The notes: generated from the sequence alone by a model not told the origin. DNA of 64,000 nucleotides from Plenodomus lindquistii (GCA_025504975.1 JANUWI010000003.1:62001-126000); one strand, 5' to 3'. Shown: positions 22,601-33,584, numbered from the stretch's first letter. Made by a program: numbers and translations.

Positions 22601-23472
22601 TCATGAGCTTGTCCACTTCCAGTCTTCGCATTCAAAGTTTGCATAGCATCTGAACTCATTGCTCAACCCTTTGGAGTGCTTAATCTCGTAGTCTGTCGTC
22701 CTAGTGCCGATCTTGCCATAGAGCTTCTCTGTGATGAGGCTTTCCATTCTCTCTCCAGTGCAGACAATGAGTCTCAGATCATCTTGGGTCCAGGACTTTG
22801 CTAGCCATCTTACGGTCAATGCAGCTGGAAAAATTGTCAGTGTATAGAGATTTATGCTTGATTCGTGTTGACATTGTACCTTTGGTTTGGCAATCTTGAC
22901 TCAAGAAAGGGGGATCGCAAATGATCGCGTCGAATGAACCTTTCAACTCCGCTGGCAGTTGGATGGCTTTCTCGAAGTCGTAGCGCACAAACTCCTTGAA
23001 TACTGCGAAGCGCTCGTCGTACTCAAGAAGAGTTATCTGCGGCCTGCACTTGATCTCTCCCGATGCCTATTCCATGAGTCAGCGAAGCGCCTTGCTAAGC
23101 ATAATTTCCAAATACCAGTATGTTCTTCAACTGAATGAAAGCACTTGGCGCAGAGACGACTGCAATGCGCGTGTCATCCGTAGCACCCGCCAAGAGTTGC
23201 CTCGCCAGCAGTGTGGCCGTCTCATCGCTGTACCAAAATTGACTCGCATTCCAGTCTTCCGTGAATGCTTCCATAGAAAGCTTGCCGTCAAAGTCATCTT
23301 CAGCCTTGCCTTTCAGCTCTTCAAACTGCTTTTGCCGTGCATCTCGCTCGCCGTAAAATTCTTTCAGGGCATCTAATGCACTGCCCGAAAGCTGTCTTTG
23401 CTGCTTAGCCACGTTCGAAGCAATACCAAGAAGTACCTACAGCGGCTCATCGTCTTCCTCCACCAAAGGCAT
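22601..23472 (-). CDS. EFM5: Protein-lysine N-methyltransferase EFM5 (eEF1A-Lys methyltransferase)
   Basis: Four exons, 23472-23441, 23395-23116, 23066-22880 and 22824-22601, encode 240 aa with all phases closed. The first exon gives MPLVEEDDEPL and joins QLSGSALDALKEFY, the conserved EFM5/EEF1AKMT1 N-terminus. Further motifs are NASQFWYSDETA, VSAPSAFIQL, LEYDERF, then the catalytic DPPF at 155-158 followed by LSQDC, and the C-terminal SNEFRCYANFE. The enzyme belongs to the DPPY-type class I SAM methyltransferases and in yeast trimethylates Lys79 of translation elongation factor eEF1A. The first acceptor is CAAAG rather than CAG/TAG, chosen because only it restores frame and homology. The length is close to yeast EFM5. 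Confidence 0.9.
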
Positions 23473-23661
23473 CGTAATGGCTCCTTAGCGATGTGTCGAG
23501 GGGTGTGCCTGAAGAGTGATAGCTCACAGCGCCGTCCTGTCACAAGTGGCGCTATCGATAAGACGCAGAGCCTCGGTAAGAGGTACGAGGTGAGCATCAT
23601 CATGGCCCCGCGTCTACTATGTATGTTCGCACGCGTTGCTTTCAAAAGATCATATTCAGTC
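23473..23661. promoter_or_regulatory. Short bidirectional promoter, EFM5 / LACTB2-like
   Basis: Only 189 bp separates the ATGs of two divergent housekeeping-type genes, so both promoters and leaders must overlap or be very short. I see no TATA element that I would assign with confidence. Confidence 0.5.
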
Positions 23662-24599
23662 ATGGCTGAACCTCTAGTACCTCTTCCCACAATTGAGAAA
23701 CTCAGCAGTCGTGTTATCAGAGTTCTAGGAGGAAATCCGAGCAAGGTGAGTCGAGTACGCGGTGGGTGACGGGCGAGACGCTAATATGGACAGTTCACAT
23801 TGCAAGGTGAGTCGCGAAAGCATTGACTTTACATCTGAGTCCTGATCTGAGTGAAGGCACAAATACCTACATCGTGGGACAAGGTCCAAAGCGCATTCTC
23901 ATAGACACTGGCGAAGGCAAGCCAGAATGGATCGCATCCGTGAAGTCTGTCCTCGAGAAGGAGAAGATCGCAATCGACACAACGCTTCTGACGCACTGGC
24001 ATCACGACCACATTCAAGGTGTACCAGATCTTGTGTCGCATTCTCCCGATATCAAAGTTTACAAGAATGAACCGCACGACGACTGGCTCGACATCAGCGA
24101 TGGGCAAAGGTTCGAGACGGAAGGTGCAACATTGCGCGCTTTCCATTCGCCAGGCCACACCACCGACCACATGGCATTCATTCTCGAAGAAGAGGATGCA
24201 ATGTTTACGGCGGACAACGTTCTTGGTCAAGGCACAGCAGTCTTCGAAGATCTGGCTTCGTACATGAAGAGTCTAGACAGCATGTCCAAGGCTTTTGGTG
24301 GTCGCGCGTATCCGGGACACGGCCCGGTCATCGACAATGGCCCCGCCAAAATCCTGGAGTACATCAAGCACCGCAAGCAACGCGAGAAGCAGGTCCTGGA
24401 CGTATTGGCAAAGGACAAGGAGGGTGGCTGGACGAGTATGGATATTGTAAAGGTGATATATAAAGATTATCCGGAAAATTTATGGGAGCCAGCAGAACGG
24501 GGAATATTGCAGATTCTAGAGAAGCTGAAGGGGGAGAACAAGGTCACGTTTGATGAGGCGAAAGGGACGTGGGGGCTGAGTGGGAAGTCTAGTCTCTAA
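23662..24599 (+). CDS. LACTB2-type metallo-beta-lactamase fold hydrolase
   Basis: Three exons, 23662-23745, a 13-nt exon 23794-23806, and 23857-24599, encode 279 aa. The start MAEPLVPLPTIEKLSSRVIRVLGGNPSK joins FTLQ-GTNTYIVG, the usual LACTB2 opening, only when the 13-nt exon is included. The metal-binding motif H79-W-H81-H82-D83-H84 is intact, followed by PGHTTDH, FTADNVLGQG and YPGHGPV. The C-terminal helical part (KHRKQREKQVLDVL ... GILQILEKL) is the winged-helix-like segment of the family. Human LACTB2 is a mitochondrial endoribonuclease. Related fungal proteins also act as thioesterases next to polyketide synthases, but no synthase is nearby, so a housekeeping role is more likely here. 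Confidence 0.9.
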
Positions 24600-24778
24600 G
24601 TGACCAATGAAAGAATGTGATAGTGAAAATTTGAACCAGCGCTTAATGCCACGTACCCCGCCTTTTGAACGTAGAGCATTGTAAGCCTGATGAAGCACGA
24701 GATGACTTTCGTCATGCCTTGAGGTCCATTGTTGCAGATATGTATTGTAAATTTTTCCAACTTTCCACAACATCATCT

Positions 24779-24875
24779 GACATTGTGCCAGAGTGGTTAA
24801 TGGGTTAGACTTGAACTACCATATTCATGTCATCTAATGGCTTCGGCCTCGCAAGTTCGAATCTTGTCAGTGCCT
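24779..24875 (+). tRNA. tRNA-Ser(UGA) with a 16-nt intron; acceptor stem imperfect
   Basis: Class II tRNA. The 5' acceptor strand GACATTG (24779-24785) faces CAGTGCC (24868-24874). The D-arm reads GCCAGAGTGGTTAATGG. The anticodon stem TTAGA/TCTAA encloses anticodon TGA at 24812-24814, and the canonical intron follows A37 (24816-24831). A long variable arm precedes the T-arm GCAAG-TTCGAAT-CTTGT. Pair 2 of the acceptor stem is A-C and pair 5 is T-G. Both would be Watson-Crick if a G-to-A and a C-to-T change were reversed. The gene may be functional but weakened, or a mutated extra copy. CCA is not encoded, as expected in eukaryotes. Confidence 0.8.
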
Positions 24876-26225
24876 TCTCTGTCACCTATGCTACAATTAA
24901 CTAACACAGCCTAGGTCAATGTCGCTTACACGGCTTTAACCATGTGTTACAATGGTCTCAGTCGAGATCGATTTTTTTTACTGTTTTAATGCGACCTATA
25001 CAATTAAGTCAACTAATTTCAACCATGCCAAACAACGGCCCCGTAATAGGGCCAGGAAATCTTTTGCTTCCACGACTTCCAACGCTCACTCTTTTTAGCT
25101 GCGCACATGAGATGTGCCTATTGTCTAGGTTTATAATTAACTAAAAAGAAATGACTTTTTCTCTAAGATTCGTTCGTTAAGTTTTGTCCACTACAGGTTG
25201 CCACCATGTTTTCATAGGAGCGTAGCACGCCACCTCTCCGTACTGATCTTGGTACTATTCTTTCTAGATTGATCAGCGCGAAGACCTTATAACATCGCAT
25301 CATGTTTGTTCATGAGTTCTTTCTGCACAGATCATTGGTTATAGACAGTATCAGCGCGTGGCATCAGTTTCATGACCAATGCCATATTCACGACAGAACA
25401 GGCACGTCCCATCACGATTAATCGATTTGGCACTGCGCGATGCACCAAAACGCTGTTGCGTAATTTATGTCTAAAAAGAGACTCCAAACATCGTGGTAGA
25501 GACGTTAACCTTTGCGTCGCCGTTCATCAGCAAGCATAAATCGGGCTCTCGCAGCCTCCGCCTAGGTGCCTTGTCCTATCGTTACATCCCCGAGCCCATG
25601 TGGGATTTTCAAGCCCAGACATTACATAAAGATCTGAATATGATTTGTTCACGATTGTGTTATTATTTTCGCTATTCACAACAATGAGATGCTTGGGCTT
25701 GCCTTCTAGTCGAATTGGCAAGAGCTTAACATCACACGAGTGCTGCCTTGATCTCTCTTTTTACGTTTGCCATTAAGGTAACAATAGCTTTTGAAGTAAG
25801 ATAGGAGAGTGCCTAGACCGACAGCAACACTGTCGCCCGTTCAACTGATCAGTCTTCTCCCCCGGGGCCGTTGCTGTCGCTTGCTCTGCCACCAGCCCAG
25901 GAAGCAGCGGGAGAAGACGCACCGCCAGTTCTCCACTCTCAGTGATCAAAATTTCTGCTACCAGTTCAGGACACAGCAACACTGCAACTGGTCCAACTAG
26001 TAACTCCTCTCTCACTCCTGTCGTCGGCTCCACGAGTCTAAGAAGCAACAATGCGACTTGTTCATCAACTTCGGTAGTCAACAGCTCCACCGCCAGTGTA
26101 GAAAGCGGCAATGCGACTTCTTCATCTACTCTCAGCTCCTCAAACACACGCGTAACCAGTTTCAAGGCCATGTTAGCTCTAAGCACGTCCGCCATCAAAA
26201 GCAGCCGGTCCCCACCCCAATCTAC
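24876..26225. other. AT-rich, gene-poor left part of a possible insert, with degenerate Ser/Thr-coding repeat
   Basis: 24880-25770 is visibly AT-richer than the flanks and has no credible gene on either strand. 25800-26180 is richer in GC and carries imperfect repeats. The clearest pair is an AGC-AACAATGCGACTT block near 26045 and a copy about 60 nt later near 26105, and a looser related unit CAGCAACACTG occurs near 25820 and 25975. In one plus-strand frame these read as Ser/Thr/Asn-rich peptide (for example SNNATCSSTSVVNSSTAS). That frame has no domain, and the minus strand is also open, so I do not call a gene. Confidence 0.5.
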
Positions 26226-27259
26226 ATGCAAGGCAGCATTCCGTCGCATGTTCCCAACCTTCGAGGTATGTATACTGAGCCTTGAACGATTTTGCAGTAG
26301 GGTAACATGGCGTGTGTATAGAACAAACAAACCACGCATCGCAGCAATCAGAAAGCGGATACCAAGCCCAACTCGCGGAGGCAATTGCGAGGTCAAAACT
26401 CGACATGGCGGCAAGCGTAGGTTCAAACGGAGCGCCACTTATCAACTCCGCAAGCTCTTCCTCTTCATCGTCCTCTCTATTGGCGACGTCGGCCAAGAGG
26501 AAAGCCACTCCCCCCTCAAAGAAGCCAGTCCAGAAATCAAGGAATAAAAGCGCAACAGCGGTAGATGACAGCTTGGGAGACAATAACTTTGATGGAGACA
26601 AGGAGGCCGTGTATCGGATTGATGCTCACACAGCAGTCAATATCCCTGACCACAGGCTTCTCAACAGCGCTGCTACCACTGATGCCATCATACAGGATAT
26701 TGCCGGCGCTCTACCAGCTCTTGCAGTCCACCACCCTGACATCGCAAAACTAATAGCTACTGCGCGCGCCGTGGAGAAGAACTCTGGTCCACCTGTCTTG
26801 CCAGTTATTTTACGAGATCCGCAAACCTGGGCCTCATCTGATGCAATCATTGATCAACTCTGGCTGCGTGCAATCTTTAGAGAGAGCCGATTACCAGCTG
26901 ACGCGGCGCCAGCCTGGTTCAACCTAGACTCGGCTCACTTGGTCAAGCCCTACGGTACATTTAAGGCTCCGTTGATCATCCTCTGCTCCTATCCGACCCT
27001 CGACGAACACAGCACGATCCATCCTCGCTACGCTACGTCAAATGACATGTCCAACATGTGCATATTTAGCTTGCACGCCAGATTAGGATTCCATTGCGTT
27101 TCTGCCGCAACTCCGGCATGTTATTCGTGCACGCTTTTCCCCGACGAATATCAGACGAACTCAGGAGGGGAGATGTATGGCTATCATGTGCGAGATTGCG
27201 GCCACCTCGGATTGCAACAACATTCTGTGCTTAGCCACGGCAAGATTCGTGATCACTAG
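26226..27259 (+). CDS. Orphan protein of unknown function
   Basis: Model: exon 1 26226-26265 (MQGSIPSHVPNLR) and exon 2 26322-27259, joined across a 56-bp GTATGT ... TAG intron, giving 325 aa. Without that intron the frame has no ATG near its start. Visible features are a Gln/Ala helix (SGYQAQLAEAIARSK), a run of eight serines followed by a basic, NLS-like patch (KRKATPPSKKPVQKSRNK), an Ala/Ile-rich helical middle and a Cys-containing C-terminus. I recognise no family. The last 60 codons have poorer coding character, so a 3' intron and a different stop are possible. It sits alone between AT-rich flanks, consistent with accessory DNA. Confidence 0.5.
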
Positions 27260-27798
27260 GGTCATCTATACTATTAGGCATAGCTTTGATAAATTGTCTG
27301 TAGCCACCAAGGTGAGTCATAGAGACATTTTCCATGCTTCATGGTTTGATCACGTACTTCTTAGGCATGTGAGAATCATGGGCTACGAGCTACATCAACG
27401 TGTCCAAAAAACACATCAAACGTAGCCTGTATTATTTTCGTCATTTATGTGTGAAGTTTGCATTGCATAGTTAAAAATGTAGGTAGAGCAATTTATTAAC
27501 AATAATGCAATGCACATTACGGAGTTTAAGTACATATGCCGCAACTAAAATTTCACAAATTCTAATATCATGGTGCCAAAAACGTGTCCTACATAGAAAT
27601 ATCATCATGATTGAGAATCTTTACTAGAAGCGAATATGATACTTCTACACAGAATATTCTACCTGAACAGTATTAAAGCGACGCCGGATCCGCTCCTCCT
27701 TTCTTCTCTGTCCTCTACCATCATCTCCACTCCAAGCCCAAACACCCACTTCTTACCTCTCTCCACTCTCCACCACCACTAAGAAAACATCTCCTAAG
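27260..27798. other. AT-rich gene-free interval, right edge of the possible insert
   Basis: 27420-27670 is AT-rich with no coding frame. The last 120 bp before the next ATG is C/T-rich on the plus strand, as in leaders of expressed fungal genes. No repeat or target-site duplication was found by eye. Confidence 0.5.
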
Positions 27799-28457
27799 AT
27801 GAGCAGAACAGACACAATCCGCGAGATCCTCCGCACAAACCTCCGCTACAACCCCGAATCTGTCGTCAGCAGATTCGTACAAAAAGGCATCATGACGAAA
27901 GAATTTGGCAAGCCCGAACGATTTGGCACGACGCGATGGGAGACAACAGTTACGATTACGATTCTTGACCTTGGCTTCAAGTGCAGGGTCCGTGGTGCTA
28001 GTTCTAATATTAAGGGGGCTAAGCATACTGCAATGTTAGATTGTGCATGGTGTCTTGGTACACTAAATACTCTTTCCGCTTCCATTCCATTCTTCACATG
28101 CGGCTGATATTTAATAGTGGATGATTTGGTGCAGGAATTGCAGATGAACAAGTACAAGAAGGAAGCTCGTGCGCGCAAAATCGCGCAGCAGGAAGCAGAG
28201 TATCAGCGCGTAGTCGAGTAAGTTTATACTGAACTTTTTTTTACAAGTGTGAAGGAAATCAAGGCTACCTTGATGCTAGTGAGGAGAACGAAGCCATGCG
28301 CAAGGATGATGAATTGATGGCGCTGAAACATGCAATGGTAGATAACCCGGTCTTGGGTGGATTATATGAACGCATGTATAAGGAGTTTAATAGGAATAAG
28401 GATGAGGTTGATTACGCTGGGCCTAGTGGATTCGCGGAGATTAAGAAATGGCTTTAG
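27799..28457 (+). CDS. Conserved-looking small protein, function unknown
   Basis: Three exons, 27799-28057, 28118-28217 and 28280-28457, encode 178 aa in closed phase. The N-terminus (SRTDTIREILRTNLRYNPESVVSRF) and the Lys/Arg/Glu-rich helix (NKYKKEARARKIAQQEAEYQ) are well formed, as is the C-terminal segment ELMALKHAMVDNPVLGGLYERM ... GFAEIKKWL. The stretch from about codon 52 to codon 86 is less protein-like. The first donor (GTACAC at 28058) was chosen for phase and a CTGAT branch sequence, so the middle of the model is the weak part. No signal peptide, membrane segment or named domain. Confidence 0.6.
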
Positions 28458-29043
28458 TTTGGTTCGTAATGCACTTGGTTACATATTCACCGCGACACTC
28501 TTTCCGTGATGATAATGGTATGCCTCGCCGTAGACTATGATGTTGTTACCTCTACTATCAAACAACTTGAAGCCTTCATAGTACATTATCGCGTCCGCTC
28601 AGGCTGCACCTTAGAGGCTGAGTGTGACTATGGTCACGCATCAGACCTCATCGCGCGGCTGTAGAGTTCGTGTATATGTCCAGGATAATACAGTCCTGCA
28701 GGAACTGGTAATGCGAGAGTTGTCAAGCTGCTACACAAGTTGTACGTCTATATCACCTCATCTCCTGTATATCGCGTGGTAAATCACAACAACAATACGA
28801 CCGCCTGTGGAACTTTCGTAGGCAGCACAGTATACTATGACAACGTAGAAGAGTTCCAAAACAGCATTGAGGTCCGACAGGCTAGCGGTTAGCAAGCTTC
28901 GAAAGGTAACTGGAGTCGACGAACTGTTCATTGGCTACCGTGTATTGTATTGTATTGTCAATAGTAATAAGAATCTATGATACAAACAGCCTGCTGGCAA
29001 TGACTCCCCTACCAACTTAACCAAGGACAGAAACAACAGTAAC
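28458..29043. other. Intergenic interval between convergent genes
   Basis: 586 bp with 3' flanks of the small unknown gene and the chitinase. A TGTAT-type direct run occurs near 28940-28955. No gene. Confidence 0.5.
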
Positions 29044-31080
29044 TCAGCGACGCGACTTCGCGGACCCACTATCGCTTTTGGCAATGTTGTCGTATATCGA
29101 GTCTGGGTACAGTAGCCAGTTTGGTTGAGACTCCATGCCCGACCCATCACTACCGCCGAGGCTCGATACAACCTACATCTCTGGTTAGCAAGCGCTCCTT
29201 TGACTACCCAATATCCCAGCTCTAATCTCAACGCAGATATGAGAGAAAAGAGACTTACATTACTAATAATCCCCTCCTTGCCCACCTTATCCCCGCTAAC
29301 CTCCCACCACATGACACCTCCAAGCCCCATCTTCTTGACCAACGCCGCCTTCCGCATCGCCATATCCACCGTATCATAACTAATCAGCATACCCGTCTCA
29401 TTATTGAAACTGTACGTCGCGCCCGCTTCCTCGTCGATATACTCCTTGTGCCCCTGCAATGGTAGAGCCTTGAAGTCGTAAACACCTGGTTCCCAGGACC
29501 CGCTGCCGACGCCGGAGTACGGCTTGCCGAGACCGGTGGTAGACGTGAAGCTGCGGCCGTAGAGCGGCATGCCGAGGTTGAGCTTTGAGGCGGGCATGGA
29601 GCGCAGGTAGGCGGCTAGGACGGAAGCGGTGTTGAAGGGGGTGGATAGGGGGTTGGAATTTGACGGGTAGAGGTTTGAGGCGTGGCCGGTGGCGGAGTCC
29701 CAGGAGCCGGAGTAGTCGTATGCCTGGTTAGGTTAGCATTTGGACCTTGGGGGATTACGGTACGGGTCTAGAGACTTGACATACCATCAGATTAATGAAA
29801 TCTACAGCCTGTGCTACGTCGCCAATGGGCATGTTTTTGTAGTTCTTCTCGCCTGCGGGTGCAGCGATGGAGAGGAGGAATTTAGGCTTCGTCTTTGCAC
29901 CCGAGCCGTCGGTTTGTACGAGTGTGTTGGCGTAGTCGTCTAGTTGGCGGCGAATCTCTTTCAAGAGTGCGACGAGTTGCTGGCCTTGCGTGGAATCCTG
30001 TGGGTACTCCCAATCCACGTCTATTCCATCGAATCCGCAATCTTTCAATAGCTGCACCGCACTGCTGGCAAACTTTGCTCGACCTGCTGCTGTACTAGCT
30101 GGGGTGTCCATGTGCTTCTTCTCGTTTGTGTATGTCCAGCCTCCTATTGACAACAACACCTTCAGGTTGCGGTTTTGCGCCTTGAGCAAGGAGAGTTGTT
30201 TCATAGCGCCGTACACGTTCTTACCGCTGTCAGACCACGAATCTCCTGCATAGTGGATATCAGTATCCGCCCATGTATCTGTGAGGAAGACCGTGCCATC
30301 GTCACGGTTGTCGGCGAAAGAGTAGAGGAGATGGGTCAATTGCGAGGCCTGAATCTGCTGAGGAAAGAATTTGCGGGCGTAAATGTCCCAGTTCCCATAG
30401 TATCCGACTGCACGATAGCCCGGGCGCGATGGAACGTCGGGTTCAGGCTCGGCTGCTATATTGGTGTTGCTTGGGTAGCTGGATGCTGTTGTAGAGACGG
30501 TGACAATTGCGAGACTGCTGGTGGGATATTGAGAGGGTTCATCGGTGGCCTGTGTGCGGTGTCATTGTTGGGAACAGAACGCTTGCGATGTTGCGGCTTA
30601 CGTATGGTGTGCCGAAAGTGACTGGCACTGACTTTATGGGCACACTTGGTTGGTAGGAGCCAGGTGGCTTTGGTTCCGAGTTTCCATCATCGGGAAACTG
30701 TTGTACAATCAGCTTTTGGCCTCTGTTCAAACTTGCTGGGATGGTGAAGGCTGTCTTGAGACTTCAAGTCTATTCTTTGAACGTCTTGAAGCGCATCAAG
30801 GCTAGAACTGCCTCTCTTTCGCCTTGGGTTTGGTATGCTGGCATTCTTACCAAATATTTCGTAATCTTATCAATCTGATCCTGCAACGAATCAATCCGCT
30901 CTTCAACCCAGCAATACCAATCACAAGTATTCTGATCCGAACTATCCTGCTGCGCCGCTGCAGTAGCCGAAAGAATGACAAAGGTGAGGTAGAACCACCG
31001 AAACGACCGTGCGCACTAGCGTGGTGTCAGTCCCAACCTCCTCCGAATAATCACAACTCCTCCATTCGACTCACCAACAT
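29044..31080 (-). CDS. Secreted GH18 chitinase
   Basis: Six exons encode 560 aa: 31080-31075 (only ATG TTG), 31015-30851, 30754-30602, 30549-29785, 29723-29259 and 29172-29044. Exons 1-2 give a signal peptide (ML-CARSFRWFYLTFVILSATAAAQ). A short Cys/Trp segment and amphipathic helix follow (CDWYCWVEERIDSLQDQIDKITKYL), then a Pro/Ser/Thr-rich linker. The catalytic domain begins at GYRAVGYYGNWDIYARKF and contains LLSIGGWTY and the active-site DxxDxDxE motif (D282, D285, D287, E289; Glu289 the proton donor). MAYDYSGSWD, GMPLYGRSF and GGVMWWEVSGD are the remaining GH18 blocks. The C-terminus ends after a LYPDSIYDN segment with no chitin-binding module. It should hydrolyse chitin in the wall or outside the cell. 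Confidence 0.93.
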
Positions 31081-33584
31081 ACTGCCTGTGTCGATCCAAA
31101 AGAAAGAAAAAAAAAAGCGAATGTGTACAAATCTCACTGTATCCAGCTACCGGGTAGATCTCAACCGTTATAAGGTCGCACCCTTTGCTTCAGCGACCCC
31201 GCAGCACCGCTCCCTTCGCCGCAGTGGACCCAGCAATGCTCCCTTGGTACCTGGCCGGTGTCATTCCAGCTTCCCGCTTTGGAAACAGCGAACACGCGTT
31301 CCTTATCATTCCTGAGTCTGTCTCGCCCTCTTTGGATCACACCCGTGGCCTTGCGCGACAGTAGTTGAGTCGGCGCTGGGACGAATGCTACGACAGGAGC
31401 ACTCCAAAGATGAGCTTGTGGTCGGCCGAGAGACATTGTTTCTTCTGGGTCCAGACTCGTGTGACTTGGATTGCGAGTCTTTCAGGCCTTCTAGAAGCTT
31501 GAGGGAGGCGTTGTGCGTCGAGAAGGAAGGGCACTGGAGGAAGTGTGATCCGCGCAGGTGGAGCATGCTAGTACGCGGCACTTGGACGTGATCACAGAGA
31601 TGAAACGAGAAAGCGACGTGCCTGGATCTTTGCTCACCCTTCTAGTATAGTGCGCCTGGTGCATATTGTTCCTGACCAAGATGATCGCATGAGCTTCAAG
31701 CAGGCGCCTGATCGGACCCACTAGACCTCACTCGATGCTGACAGCCGTTGAACAATTTGCACTTGGTGTGTTAGACAGCCATACACAAACTCCTGACTGG
31801 ACTAACAATGATGCTCTCGGTGGTTTTTTCGAGTGTTGAGGCTCTGCAAAAGCACAGTGGGTCGACATCTCGAACTAAGGAAGCGCAGGATGGTGGACAC
31901 CAAGCTAAAACAAATCTCCATAGTGGTCTCGCTACGGATAGCGTCGATTCTCTTCGCGGATTATGTCTCTTTTGAACATGATTTCGACTCATCGCCGGCC
32001 CCCAAGGGCGACACGCCGTTTCAAGAAGCACTCCCGCTGGTCTCCTCAAATCGCCATCACGCACGTGACGATGAACGTCCCCCCGGGGGCCAGACTGCAA
32101 GTACATTTGAGATAAAGCCATCGTATGGTATAAGCATGTACTGCGTTTACTTTACTCTTTACTCTTTCCCATTGACGTTTGCAACTTTTTACTTTTTACA
32201 AGTTTTTATTTGATAAACTTTTAGATTGGAAACTAGAACTAACTGACGTGAAGCTAGGTTAGTAAGATAGACACTGTAGATGTAAATACGTGCCGCCTGA
32301 ATCAAATACAACACAAAGTTATGAATGATATTGGCAAAATAGAGGGAGGAGGCTATGTATTTATAAACCAATTGCCTCGATAAAATCTTTCATCACCTTT
32401 TTTTGTGCAAAGCATCGTGATATAGGTAGGCGCTGTTGATGTGGTGTCACTGGCGCCGTTACAGCAGTGTCTCTACGCAGTATGTGAGAGGGGGTGTGAA
32501 AGAAAGAAAAGGAAAAGTTTGAGAGTGTGCAGTCTAGGCTACGTAGTTTTTTTTTCGATTCAATCGAGGTGAACGAAGTGGGGTTGGTGTGGAGTGGAAT
32601 TCGGTAGGCATAGATTACTTGCATGAACCATCATCTTAACCGGACAATATGATAAGCGGGTGGGCGTTCATGCATTGATCACATGATGCAGAGTGGTAAG
32701 TGGGGAACAACAGCAGACGTATGCATATAGTGTAGAGTACCTCGTGTACTCTCTGACTGACTGACTAGAGAGCTGCAGGTAGGTCCTTTGGACAATGTAG
32801 AATAACAGTCTCGCGTACACTTGCTCTGATGTGCGAAATCCTTCGGGCGCACGTATCCCATTTCGTTTCAAGAGCATGTGTGTACCATGTTAGCCGATGC
32901 CAAGATTCTGAAACGGGAGTCATTTCGGGAGAGCTACTGCGGATCGGGTGGGCATTGGGGATCCACCGGTGCTGTTTGAGGACGACGGTCTCGTGCCGTA
33001 TAGTCTACATCGTCCTGCATAGTCGAGGCGAGTATACGGAAGGGCATCCTGTTGTAGAATCGTGAGGGTTTGGCGAGTATGCAGGGGCAGTCTGTCGTGC
33101 ATGTGCGTGATTGACTCGCAAATGTCCCAGTACAATGCGCACCAACTCAAGGCAGTCGGTGTTTATTGAATTCATTGGTGCGGACAGAGATCCGCGGAAA
33201 CAGCATGACTTTGCTTTGCCGGTGGTCTATCGAAACGAGGCGCTGGAATTCTACAATGTTGGTGTTGGTGTTGTGCATGAAGTCGGTTGTCCAGGATCAT
33301 GCCTGAATAGTAGAGACTAACGCGCGCCATACAATATGTGATAGCATCCATGTCAATATGTGAAGGAGAAGAACCATTCAAGAACCATGCGCCCGAGCTC
33401 CCGTTCATGCCGTAGAGAAAATCGATAGATGTTGTGGTGGGGATATATGGGGCACCATAATGTGCTCTTTGTTTCATTCACTCACATCAGACAAGTCGTA
33501 AATGGAATATGGCGAGTGACGCCAAAATGCGCTTCACTCGCTTGACTGTAACGAGAGGAGTGTTGTGGAGATGGGGAAAGGAAA
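31081..33584. other. 2.5-kb gene-free interval
   Basis: Scattered short frames on both strands show no domains or splice partners. 32130-32400 is AT-rich, with a T-rich run around 32150-32220. A palindromic CTGACTGACTGACTAG-type run lies near 32750. The first few hundred bases should contain the chitinase promoter. I cannot support a gene, though a divergent or decayed one cannot be excluded. Confidence 0.45.

Noticed and set aside
23662..24599. Thioesterase of a polyketide cluster
   Set aside because: The fold fits, but no polyketide synthase, transporter or tailoring genes are in the window.
25773..26438. 221-codon minus-strand frame rich in Leu/Val/Glu
   Set aside because: It overlaps degenerate repeats that are open on both strands and continues antisense into the orphan gene. 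No domain and no independent support.
32829..33477. Short frames considered as a decayed transcription factor or F-box gene
   Set aside because: Only vague resemblance in single segments, and frames do not join through plausible introns.
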